Shown: piece after piece, positions 57,519 to 64,000 of the stretch
Layout: each line of letters opens with the position of its first letter
Numbering within the stretch: the first letter of the stretch is position 1
Assembly (NCBI RefSeq): GCF_026340465.1
Contig: NZ_JAPEPC010000001.1
Location: 3,498,001-3,562,000 of the forward strand
Length of the DNA stretch: 64,000 nt
Source of the DNA: Streptomyces sp. NBC_01306
Lineage (GTDB): Bacteria; Actinomycetota; Actinomycetes; Streptomycetales; Streptomycetaceae
Direction: 5' to 3'
The notes under the pieces: generated by a model
Told to the model about the DNA's origin: nothing
The model's database searches: none
The model's input: only the letters and a program-made list of their open reading frames with translations
Position numbers and translations under genes: made by a program

Positions 57519-58577
57519 TCAGAGCTCCACCAGGACCGCGCCCACGTGGCGGCCCTCGACCAGTTCGCGCAGGGCCCGTGGGGCGTTGTCGAGGCCGTGC
57601 AGCCTGGAGTTCGGGAAGGTCAGCGTGCCGTTGCGCAGTCCGGCGCCGAACCGGTGGTGCCACTCGGGGATCAGGTCGAGGTGGTCCGCGTGGAGGACGG
57701 TGCCGCGCAGGGTGATGCCCCGGGTCAGCAGGGAGAAGGTGTCGATGGCTGTCGTCGGGGCGCCGGAGCCCGTGAGCTGGGCGCCCAGCGCGCCGACGAG
57801 GGCGATGCGTGCGCCTCGGTTGGCGACGGCGATGGACGCCCGCAGCTGTTCGCCGCCGACGGTGTCGATCACCGCGTCGACGCCTTCCGGAGCCGCGGTG
57901 CGCAGCTGCTCCTCGATCGGTCCCGCGCCGCGGAGCACGACGGTGTCGTAGCCGAGTTCCTCGCGGAGGATGTCCGCCTTCCGTTGCGAGCCGACGCTGC
58001 CGATGACCCGCCGGGCCCCGCGGAGTCGGGCCGCCTGCCCTGCGAGGGAGCCCACGCCGCCCCCCGCACCGGTCACGAAGACAGTGTCCCCTGGGCGCAC
58101 CTCGGCTCCCCGGGTGACGGCCATCCAGGCCGTGGGCCCTTGTGACAGGTAGGCGGCCGGGTCAGGCAGCAGGCCGGGGTCGACGCGCTGGGCGTCGGAG
58201 GGGTCCAGCACGGCGAACTCGCGCCAGCCAAGATCGTGCCGGACGAGGTCACCGGGGGTGAAGCCGGTGCCGGGAGCGGCCACGACCTCGCCGATCGCCG
58301 GACCGTACAGCGGATCACCGAGTGCGAAGGGGCGCATCGGTACGTCCGTGGCCTCGTCCATGAGCGTCCGCATGACGGCGGCCACGCTCATCACCTTGGT
58401 GCGGACGAGGAGTCGGCCGGGCTCGGGAGACGGAGTCCGCACCTCGGCGAGCTCGAAGAGATCCTCCGTCAGCGGTGTTCCCGGCCCGGGACGGGCGGCC
58501 AGCCGGACCTCGCGGTGGGTGCGCGGACCATGGTGGTCGCGGGGAGCGTGGCGGCTGTCGGAGGGTGCAGCGGTCAT
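57519..58577 (-). CDS. MDR family NADP-dependent oxidoreductase
   Basis: A 352-residue medium-chain dehydrogenase/reductase of the zinc-free CurA/leukotriene B4 dehydrogenase type. It starts after a 20-residue polar tail with REVRLAARPGPGTPL. The nucleotide motif is VFVTGAGGGVGSLAGQAARLRGA. GVDAVIDTVGGEQL and LRGTVLHADH follow. No cysteine/histidine zinc set was seen. ATG at 58575-58577; the frame runs 14 codons further upstream. It is divergent from lysR with a direct repeat between the two. Confidence 0.88.
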   Translation of the reverse strand: MTAAPSDSRHAPRDHHGPRTHREVRLAARPGPGTPLTEDLFELAEVRTPSPEPGRLLVRTKVMSVAAVMRTLMDEATDVPMRPFALGDPLYGPAIGEVVAAPGTGFTPGDLVRHDLGWREFAVLDPSDAQRVDPGLLPDPAAYLSQGPTAWMAVTRGAEVRPGDTVFVTGAGGGVGSLAGQAARLRGARRVIGSVGSQRKADILREELGYDTVVLRGAGPIEEQLRTAAPEGVDAVIDTVGGEQLRASIAVANRGARIALVGALGAQLTGSGAPTTAIDTFSLLTRGITLRGTVLHADHLDLIPEWHHRFGAGLRNGTLTFPNSRLHGLDNAPRALRELVEGRHVGAVLVEL

Positions 58578-58642
58578 GGCGGTCGTCTCCCGGGAAAGCG
58601 CGCTTCGTGTGCCATCCACGCTCCGCCCCTCCGGTCGATCAT

Positions 58643-58681
58643 GTCCAACGAATGGTTTTGCTCGCAGCCATCGTCCAACGA
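58643..58681. promoter_or_regulatory. probable LysR operator (direct repeat)
   Basis: GTCCAACGA occurs at 58643-58651 and 58673-58681, 30 bases apart (about three helical turns), between the divergent MDR gene and lysR. The spacing puts both copies on one face of the DNA. Confidence 0.55.
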
Positions 58682-58693
58682 GATGCTTGGGGG

Positions 58694-59584
58694 ATGGAGT
58701 TGCGTCAGCTGGAGTGCTTTGTCGCCGTGGCGGAGGAGTCGAGTTTCACCCGCGCCGCGGCCCGGTTGCATGTCGTGCAGTCGGCTGTGTCGGCGACGAT
58801 CGCCTCCCTGGAGCGGGAGTTGCACGTCAGACTGCTGGAGCGCACCTCCAGACGCGTCGAACTCTCGGACGCCGGGCACGTGCTGCTGCCGAAGGCCCGG
58901 GCGGCCCTCGACGCCGCGCGTGACGCGCGTGACGCGGTCGACGACGTCAACGGTGGCGTCCGGGGAACACTGCGCATAGGAACGATGAGTTCACTCGGGC
59001 TGATCGATCTCCCCGCGCTGCTCGGCCGCTTCCACCACGAGCACCCCGCTGTCTCCGTGCGCCTGGCCACTGCGGCGTCGTGCGGCGGTTCGCCCGGGCT
59101 CGTCGAGGCGCTCACGGAGGGGAGGCTCGACCTCGCGTTCGTCTCGGTTCCCGGTCCGCCGCCGGTCGGCGTGCAGTGGAAAGACATCACCACGACGCCG
59201 TTGGACCTCGTCGTTCCCCGGGGCCACCGGCTTGCCGACCGGAGCCGGGTGGCACTGGGGGAACTGGCCGGTGAGGCGTTCATCGACTTCCCGGCCGGTT
59301 ACGGCAACCGCGCTGTCACGGATCGCGCGTTCACCACGGCCGGGCTTCAGCGCCACGTCACCATCGAGATCACCGCCATTGCGGCCGGGGCGGACTACAT
59401 CCGTCACGGCTTGGGCGTCGCTCTGCTGCCCCGGGGCACCGCAGAGCCCGACGAGGACCTCGTCCCGCTGCCTGTCACCGGGGCGGACCTCGACTGGCCC
59501 ATATCCCTGGCCACGCCCAGGGACCGGACCCCGAGCGCGGCGGCCCGTGCTTTCCAGCGCCTGATCGACAAGCACCTGCGGTGA
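58694..59584 (+). CDS. LysR family transcriptional regulator
   Basis: A 296-residue regulator. The N-terminal winged helix is LRQLECFVAVAEESSFTRAAARLHVVQSAVSATIASLERELHVRLLER. A linker helix leads to a two-lobed co-inducer domain (LRIGTMSSLGLIDLPALLGRF, LDLVVPRGHRL and GAGVALLPRG-like motif YIRHGLGVALLPRG). It probably controls the divergent MDR reductase. The ATG at 58694 is chosen from the family start; GGGGG precedes it by 4 bases. A small open frame overlaps its stop. Confidence 0.93.
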   Translation: MELRQLECFVAVAEESSFTRAAARLHVVQSAVSATIASLERELHVRLLERTSRRVELSDAGHVLLPKARAALDAARDARDAVDDVNGGVRGTLRIGTMSSLGLIDLPALLGRFHHEHPAVSVRLATAASCGGSPGLVEALTEGRLDLAFVSVPGPPPVGVQWKDITTTPLDLVVPRGHRLADRSRVALGELAGEAFIDFPAGYGNRAVTDRAFTTAGLQRHVTIEITAIAAGADYIRHGLGVALLPRGTAEPDEDLVPLPVTGADLDWPISLATPRDRTPSAAARAFQRLIDKHLR

Positions 59585-59742
59585 TTCGGCGGGCGCGTAC
59601 GGAACCGCGTGGGGCCGGACCAAGACAGCTGGACGATCTCGGCGCCGGTCCGGTGCTGCTCAGAGACAGCGTCATCGAGCCGGCAGGCCCGCGCTACCGC
59701 ACGAACGACGAACTCCTGAACCTCGACCCGCGCCTCAACTGA
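59581..59742 (+). CDS. 53-residue unknown frame coupled to lysR
   Basis: A frame starting GTG at 59581, whose GTGA overlaps the lysR TGA stop. Third positions are mostly G/C. The product (start VIRRARTEPRGAG; centre LLRDSVIEPAGPRYRTNDEL; end LNLDPRLN) is unrecognised. It may be a small coupled protein or the end of a lost gene. Confidence 0.35.
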   Translation: MIRRARTEPRGAGPRQLDDLGAGPVLLRDSVIEPAGPRYRTNDELLNLDPRLN

Positions 59743-59809
59743 CCTGGGTCCACGGGGCGTTGTCCGGCCCCCCCTCGTGGAGTGGCCACGGCGGGGTAGC
59801 CGGGCTGTG

Positions 59810-60475
59810 TCAACGGCAGCCCAGGCCGGCGGCCTTGAGCGCGCGGCGGGCGAAGACGTCTTCGCTTCCGTCCGCCATCTGCCGCAGGGCGTCCTTGCGG
59901 TCCCGGCTGGAGAGCCGGTCGACATACGTGTGGCCGAGGAGGTGGTCGGTCTCGTGCTGCAGGCACCGCGCGAAGTACCCCGTTCCCTCGATGACGAGGG
60001 GGTTTCCGTCCTTGTCCTGCCCGCGGGCGACGGTGCGGTCGGTACGGGGTACGGCCATGGCGGCGCCGGGCACGGACAGACAGCCCTCGAAGTCGTCGAC
60101 GAGCCGGCGGCTGCCCGGATCGGGCAGGTCCAGAACCGGGTTGACGATGTGGCCGACATGCCGGACCCCGTGGTCGTCCGGGCAGTCGTACACGAACAAC
60201 CGCAGATCGACACCCACCTGGTTCGCGGCGAGACCGGCGCCGTCGGCCACGTACATCGTCAGGAACATGTCGTCGATCAGGCGCGAGAGCCCGGGGGAGC
60301 CGAACCGGGTCACGTCGCGGCACGGGCGGCTCAGGATCTCTTCGCCCACCACCGTGATCCGGCGCACCGAACCCCGTTCCGCCTCCCCCGGCAGAGCCGG
60401 ATACGAGTCGACCGGGCGGCCTTGCACACGGACCCGCCGGTCGACGAGGTGGGACCGCTCGTGACGGACTGACAT
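59810..60475 (-). CDS. def: peptide deformylase
   Basis: A 221-residue metalloenzyme that removes formyl groups from new proteins. The three motifs are complete: GAGLAANQVGV (motif I), EGCLSVPGAAM (motif II with the metal Cys) and QHETDHLLG (motif III with HExxH-like QHETDH). An N-terminal extension of about 40 residues makes it longer than E. coli Def. It is not with fmt, so this is probably a second deformylase. The ATG at 60473-60475 is divergent from an ArsR-type regulator; two CTTTGCAAA boxes lie in between. Confidence 0.93.
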   Translation of the reverse strand: MSVRHERSHLVDRRVRVQGRPVDSYPALPGEAERGSVRRITVVGEEILSRPCRDVTRFGSPGLSRLIDDMFLTMYVADGAGLAANQVGVDLRLFVYDCPDDHGVRHVGHIVNPVLDLPDPGSRRLVDDFEGCLSVPGAAMAVPRTDRTVARGQDKDGNPLVIEGTGYFARCLQHETDHLLGHTYVDRLSSRDRKDALRQMADGSEDVFARRALKAAGLGCR

Positions 60476-60564
60476 CGCTGACTCCCCTTCTGCCGTTCTG
60501 CCCATCTGCGTACGCCACAGAGGCCACAGAGGCCACGGACGCACCGGAGGCCGCTTGCCAAGTG

Positions 60565-60592
60565 CTTTGCAAACTAGCAGACTTTGCAAAGT
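60565..60592. promoter_or_regulatory. probable ArsR operator: two CTTTGCAAA boxes
   Basis: CTTTGCAAA occurs at 60565-60573 and 60582-60590, 17 bases apart. The second lies in the 12-bp palindrome ACTTTGCAAAGT that ends on the GTG start of the regulator gene. The stretch is far less G+C rich than its neighbours. Confidence 0.75.
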
Positions 60593-61184
60593 GACTGAAG
60601 ATGACCTCCACTCTCCACGCAGCTCTCCGCACGGCTCTCCGCACAGCGCGGGGCCGGCAGGGCTGCGGCCGCACGAGGTCCGCACCGCCCTGCTGGCCCT
60701 GCTCGCCGAAGTCGGCGCCGTCACGGCCACCGAAGCGGCCGCCCGGCTCGGGTACAGCTCGGGTCTCTGCTCGTTCCATCTGCGGCAGCTCGCTCGCCAC
60801 GGATACATCGAGGAGGCCCCGCACAGCGGGGGCCGTGTACGTCCCTGGCGTCTGAGGCAGCCCGCTTCCGAGGCCGGCGGGTCCGCGGACGAGCAGTTCA
60901 CCGACCTGGCCCGGGGGCTGGAGGACGAGAGCTGGCAGCGATGGCTGACCCAGCGGGACGAGGCGCCGCCCGCCTGGCGCCACGACGATGCCTTCAGTGC
61001 CGTCGCCTACCTGACGCCCGAGGAGATGACCCGGGTGGCGGACGCGATCCGGCAGGCGCTCGCGCCCTACCGGGACCGCGAGCAGCGGCCCCTGGCCCGG
61101 CCCGACGGCGCGCTGCCGGTGGCCCTCATCACCCGGCTGTTCCCCCTGCTCCCCCACCCGGCGGGCGAAGGAGACCAGGACTGA
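60591..61184 (+). CDS. ArsR-like winged-helix regulator
   Basis: A 197-residue regulator. The winged helix (about residues 30-85) is VRTALLALLAEVGAVTATEAAARLGYSSGLCSFHLRQLARHGYIEEAP. The rest is a Pro/Arg-rich tail with a helical piece (LTPEEMTRVADAIRQALAPYRDRE). No metal-site cysteines (CxC/DxH) are seen, so it may sense something other than metal. GTG at 60591 lies right in the operator palindrome, so the message is leaderless or very short-leadered. It is divergent from def, and autorepression plus control of def is inferred. Confidence 0.8.
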   Translation: MTEDDLHSPRSSPHGSPHSAGPAGLRPHEVRTALLALLAEVGAVTATEAAARLGYSSGLCSFHLRQLARHGYIEEAPHSGGRVRPWRLRQPASEAGGSADEQFTDLARGLEDESWQRWLTQRDEAPPAWRHDDAFSAVAYLTPEEMTRVADAIRQALAPYRDREQRPLARPDGALPVALITRLFPLLPHPAGEGDQD

Positions 61185-61213
61185 TGTGGAACCGATGCGG
61201 CCTGCGGACGCGA

Positions 61214-61248
61214 CAGTGCCCCGGAGCCCATGGGGCACCGGGGCACTG
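61214..61248 (-). terminator. hairpin terminator
   Basis: An 11-bp perfect stem (CAGTGCCCCGG) with a 13-base loop lies between the ArsR gene and the secreted-protein gene, 20 bases past the latter's stop. Confidence 0.78.
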
Positions 61249-61268
61249 CAGGAGGGGAGGCTCGCTGA

Positions 61269-61685
61269 TCAGCGCACGGTCACGTTGAAGACCGGGGAGG
61301 CCGTGCTTCCGCTGACGATGCGCAGCTGGTTCTTGCCCTTGATGCCGAGCTTGACGCCCAGCGAGTAGGAGCCGTTGTGGTTCACGGGCGCGGAGGCGGG
61401 GAGCGTGACCCACTTGCTGCCCTGCTTCTGCTGCAGGGTCACCTTGGTGCCCGCCTTGAGGCCGGTCGTGGTGCCGGTGACCCGGAAGAGCTGCCAGGCC
61501 TTCACCGTGCTCACCGACGACTTCGCCGTGATGGAGGCCTTGGCGGCGACGACCGTCTGCGCGACGGGGGTGCTGGGCGCGGTCGGGGCATCGGCCATCG
61601 CGGCGGTACCTGCCAGCGCAACGGTCGCGGCGGCGAGCGTGCTGACGGCGGCGAGACGCAGGGAGCGGCGCTTGGTGACGATCAT
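61269..61685 (-). CDS. small secreted Ig-like protein
   Basis: A 138-residue protein with a classical signal peptide (KRRSLRLAAVSTLAAATVALAGTAAMADA, cleavage after AMA or ADA near residue 31). A Thr/Ala linker is followed by one beta-sandwich domain: KAWQLFRVTGTTTGLKAGTKVTLQQKQGSKWVTL, then LGIKGKNQLRIVSG. The pattern is like bacterial surface Ig/FN3-type modules. No enzyme motif. Function unknown; it is probably released or wall-associated. Confidence 0.8.
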   Translation of the reverse strand: MIVTKRRSLRLAAVSTLAAATVALAGTAAMADAPTAPSTPVAQTVVAAKASITAKSSVSTVKAWQLFRVTGTTTGLKAGTKVTLQQKQGSKWVTLPASAPVNHNGSYSLGVKLGIKGKNQLRIVSGSTASPVFNVTVR

Positions 61686-62008
61686 GAGTGTCCCTTTCGG
61701 TGAGGATCTCTGATTTCACACAAAGGTGAGACAAATACTGTTGGTGTCGGTCTCACATGAAAAGACGACGGGTTGCCCGGATGCGTTGTTGGCTCTGTGT
61801 CACCGTCCTGTAACAGGCTCACTCCCACTCGCCCTCCCCCGCCTTCGCCCCTCCCCGCCCACGTCCCCTCCCTTCTCACTCTGCTCCCTGTGCTGCCCGC
61901 CCGCCCCCTCGGACCTGCCCGCCCCTCGGACCCGCTCGCCCCTCGGAGCAGTGGCCCGCTCCCGGAATCCCATCGACGGGCCGGGGTCCGTCTGGTAGGT
62001 CTCGGGCC
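61686..62008. other. intergenic region, no feature seen
   Basis: 323 bases between divergent genes: a pyrimidine-rich stretch around 61820-61920 and no supported gene or repeat. Confidence 0.55.
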
Positions 62009-63400
62009 ATGACTTCTTCAGACCCCGTGCCGGATTCGTTCGCGGAACTCCTCCCCGCCACCAGGCGGGCGCTGCTGCACCGCATCGCCGTCGCGCAGTC
62101 CGACGGCCGAGTGCCGTCGCTGGTTGCGGCGGTGATGCGGGACAGGCGGATGGTGTGGTCCGGGGCGCGCAGCTGCGTCGACGGCCATGCGCCGGACGCG
62201 AACACGCAGTACCGGATCGGCTCGATCACCAAGCCCTTCACCGCGGTTGCGGTGCTGCGCCTGCGGGACGAGGGCCTGCTCGATCTGGCGGACCCGCTGG
62301 AGAAGTACGTTCCGGGCACCGGGGTCGGCGAGGTGACGATCGCTCAACTGCTCAGCCACACCGCGGGTCTGGCGGCGGAGACTCCCGGCGCATGGTGGGA
62401 GCGGTCGTCGGCCGCGCTGCGTCCCGGTCTTCCGGATCTGCTCGGTGAGCGGCCGCAGCTGCATCCGGCCGGGCGGCGCCACCACTACTCCAACCCCGGA
62501 TACGCCCTGCTCGGCGCGGTGGTGGAGGCGCTGCGCGGGGCCGCGTGGGCGGACGTGGTGCAGCGCGAGATCTGCGTACCGCTGGGAATGGACCGTACGA
62601 GCGCCCAGCCGCAGGCACCGTATGCCGGTGCGTGGGCGGTTCATCCGTGGGCGGACGCGCTGCTGCCGGAGCCCGCCGAGGACCTGGGGCTGATGGCACC
62701 CGCGGGACAACTCTGGTCGACGGCCGCCGATCTGTGCCGCTTCGCCGCCTTCCTGGCGGAGGGCGACGACCGGGTGCTCGGCGCGGAGACCGTACGGGAG
62801 ATGCGCGCGCCCGCGGCCGCGCCGGAAGCGGGTGAGTGGGACGGCGGGTACGGCCTCGGCATCCAGCTCGCACAGCGCGACGGCCGGACGCTGGCGGGGC
62901 ACACCGGATCGCTGCCGGGGTTCGTGGCCGGACTGTGGGTGAGCGTGGCGGACGGGGTGGCCGCGGTGGCGCTCTCGAACAGCACGTCGGGGGTCGGGCC
63001 GCGGGTGGCCGCCGATCTGATCCGGATCGTGGCGGACGCGGAACCCGCCATTCCGAAGCCCTGGCGCCCGCTGCCGGAGGTCGATCCCGGGCTGCTCGAA
63101 CTGGCGGGCCCCTGGTACTGGGGGACGTCGGTGAGTGGTCTGCGTCTTACGGCGGACGGCGGGATGGAGTTCGGTCCGCTGTCCGGCGGCGGGCGGAGTT
63201 CCCGGTTCCGCGCGGAACGGGACGGCAGTTGGACCGGGCTCGACGGCTACTTCGCGGGGGAGACACTGCGGGTCGTACGGCAGGCCGGCGAGGTGAGCCA
63301 TCTGGATCTGGGCTCGTTCGTCTTCACCCGGCAGCCGTACGACCCGGGGGCGCCGGTGCCGGGAGGCGTGGACGAGGGCGGCTGGCGCGGGCTGCCGTAG
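62009..63400 (+). CDS. serine hydrolase of the beta-lactamase/class C family
   Basis: A 463-residue protein of the PBP4*/EstB/beta-lactamase type. The nucleophile motif is SITK (SxxK) in YRIGSITKPFTAVAVLRLRDEGLLDLADPLEKYVPG. The YSN triad follows in HHYSNPGYALLG, and the HTG motif in AGHTGSLPGF. No signal peptide was seen, so it is probably cytoplasmic. A C-terminal beta domain (LRLTADGGMEFGPLSGG) is common in this family. The substrate is unknown: ester, D-amino-acid peptide or amide. Confidence 0.92.
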   Translation: MTSSDPVPDSFAELLPATRRALLHRIAVAQSDGRVPSLVAAVMRDRRMVWSGARSCVDGHAPDANTQYRIGSITKPFTAVAVLRLRDEGLLDLADPLEKYVPGTGVGEVTIAQLLSHTAGLAAETPGAWWERSSAALRPGLPDLLGERPQLHPAGRRHHYSNPGYALLGAVVEALRGAAWADVVQREICVPLGMDRTSAQPQAPYAGAWAVHPWADALLPEPAEDLGLMAPAGQLWSTAADLCRFAAFLAEGDDRVLGAETVREMRAPAAAPEAGEWDGGYGLGIQLAQRDGRTLAGHTGSLPGFVAGLWVSVADGVAAVALSNSTSGVGPRVAADLIRIVADAEPAIPKPWRPLPEVDPGLLELAGPWYWGTSVSGLRLTADGGMEFGPLSGGGRSSRFRAERDGSWTGLDGYFAGETLRVVRQAGEVSHLDLGSFVFTRQPYDPGAPVPGGVDEGGWRGLP

Positions 63401-63454
63401 CGGGCGAGGGGCCGGCGTACGGAGGACCGCACGGACCGCCGGCCTTCCGCTTCC

Positions 63455-64000
63455 TCAGCCCGACAGTTCCCGCTCCAGCGGGGTCCGGAACCGTGGTGTG
63501 ATCCGCGCGTCCCCCACCCACTCCGCGAGCCGCGCGGCCTCCGCCCCGACCGCCTCGGCGGCGGCCCGCCCCGGATCTGTCAGCAGGCGCCACACCACCT
63601 CGCCGTCCGCGCGCTGTGCCCAGCCGCCGACGATCCGTCCGTTCCACCAGACGGTCGGGCCGATATTGCCCGCGCGGTCGAAGAGCGCCGGGCGGTGGCC
63701 GGCGTCGAGGTGGAAGGTGCGGTCGGCCCAGCCCATGGCGCTGGGGTCGAGGGAGGGGAGCAGGGCCGCCCACGGTTCGGTGGGCGGCTCGGGAGCGGTG
63801 TCGCCCGGCGCGACGAATCCGCGTGCCCCGTCGTCCATGCACACCTCCTCCGCGCCGACCGCCGTGAGTGCCCTGCGGGTGTCCGTCAGGGTCCACCCCG
63901 TCCACCACTTGAGGTCGGCCTCGGTCGCGGGACCGTAGGAGAGCAGCCAGCGGCGGGCCAGCTCGGCCTTGGCCTCGGGGACCGGCAGGGCGGGCCAGGA
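63455..64000 (-). CDS. winged-helix DNA-binding domain protein, 5' end outside window (partial)
   Basis: The frame is open to the right edge; the visible 181 residues are the C-terminal part. It reads LLSYGPATEADLKWWTGWTLTDTRRAL near the right edge and LLPSLDPSAMGWADRTFHL further on, both typical of the HTH_42/YcaQ-like winged-helix family. Members in E. coli (AlkX/YcaQ) are interstrand-crosslink DNA glycosylases, but this large branch in Streptomyces is uncharacterised. It is convergent with the serine hydrolase. Confidence 0.82.
   Translation of the reverse strand, partial: SWPALPVPEAKAELARRWLLSYGPATEADLKWWTGWTLTDTRRALTAVGAEEVCMDDGARGFVAPGDTAPEPPTEPWAALLPSLDPSAMGWADRTFHLDAGHRPALFDRAGNIGPTVWWNGRIVGGWAQRADGEVVWRLLTDPGRAAAEAVGAEAARLAEWVGDARITPRFRTPLERELSG

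Overview
The window is a high-G+C actinobacterial chromosome segment, almost certainly Streptomyces. It carries the origin region in the order DUF3566-gyrA-gyrB-dciA-recF-gnd-dnaN-[oriC]-dnaA-rpmH-rnpA-yidD-yidC-jag-rsmG-parA-parB. GTG and TTG starts are frequent, third codon positions are G/C rich, the origin is full of TTGTCCACA-type DnaA boxes, and GTTTCACGTGAAAC parS sites are scattered over about 44 kb. No rRNA, CRISPR array or intact insertion sequence was seen. Two tRNA genes are present, Ala-TGC and Ile-GAT.

Left edge (1-3.3 kb): an accessory-looking block next to tRNA-Ala. It holds a window-truncated soluble Rossmann-like protein, a one-helix small protein, a RipA/SLATT-like multi-pass membrane protein, a membrane-anchored relative of the truncated protein, and a SLOG (DprA/LOG)-type ligand-sensor domain. 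SLOG plus SLATT-like membrane proteins is the signature of nucleotide-centred conflict systems, so this is the best candidate for an undescribed system. Next (3.4-8.4 kb) come an HTH protein, a Ser/Thr kinase, a secreted membrane-anchored protein, DLW-39, two tRNAs and a DUF3566 protein.

Replication core (8.4-26.3 kb): gyrase, clamp, RecF, helicase-loader candidate DciA, the origin, dnaA, ribosomal protein L34, RNase P protein, the YidD/YidC/Jag membrane-insertion set, RsmG and ParAB.

Redox, stress and envelope region (26.5-48.9 kb): GNAT, thioredoxin and its reductase, the SigM ECF factor with its zinc-finger-type anti-sigma, a pseudokinase next to the MurJ lipid II flippase, DUF6049, CCA-adding enzyme, an LppU-like protein, inositol-1-phosphate synthase with a PadR regulator, a class A PBP, a GT-C glycosyltransferase, an alanine-racemase-fold protein and FemX. 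Then (49.2-54.3 kb) rpsF-ssb-rpsR-rplI, a MATE transporter, and dnaB preceded by its own small DnaA-box cluster.

Right segment (54.3-64 kb): a less conserved stretch of regulator/enzyme pairs. These are HxlR/NmrA, LysR/MDR reductase and ArsR/peptide deformylase, plus a DHFR-like reductase, a small secreted protein, a serine hydrolase and a window-truncated winged-helix protein. It contains decayed genes: an HxlR remnant frameshifted by a 10-bp repeat expansion, and a polysaccharide-deacetylase remnant with an in-frame amber codon.
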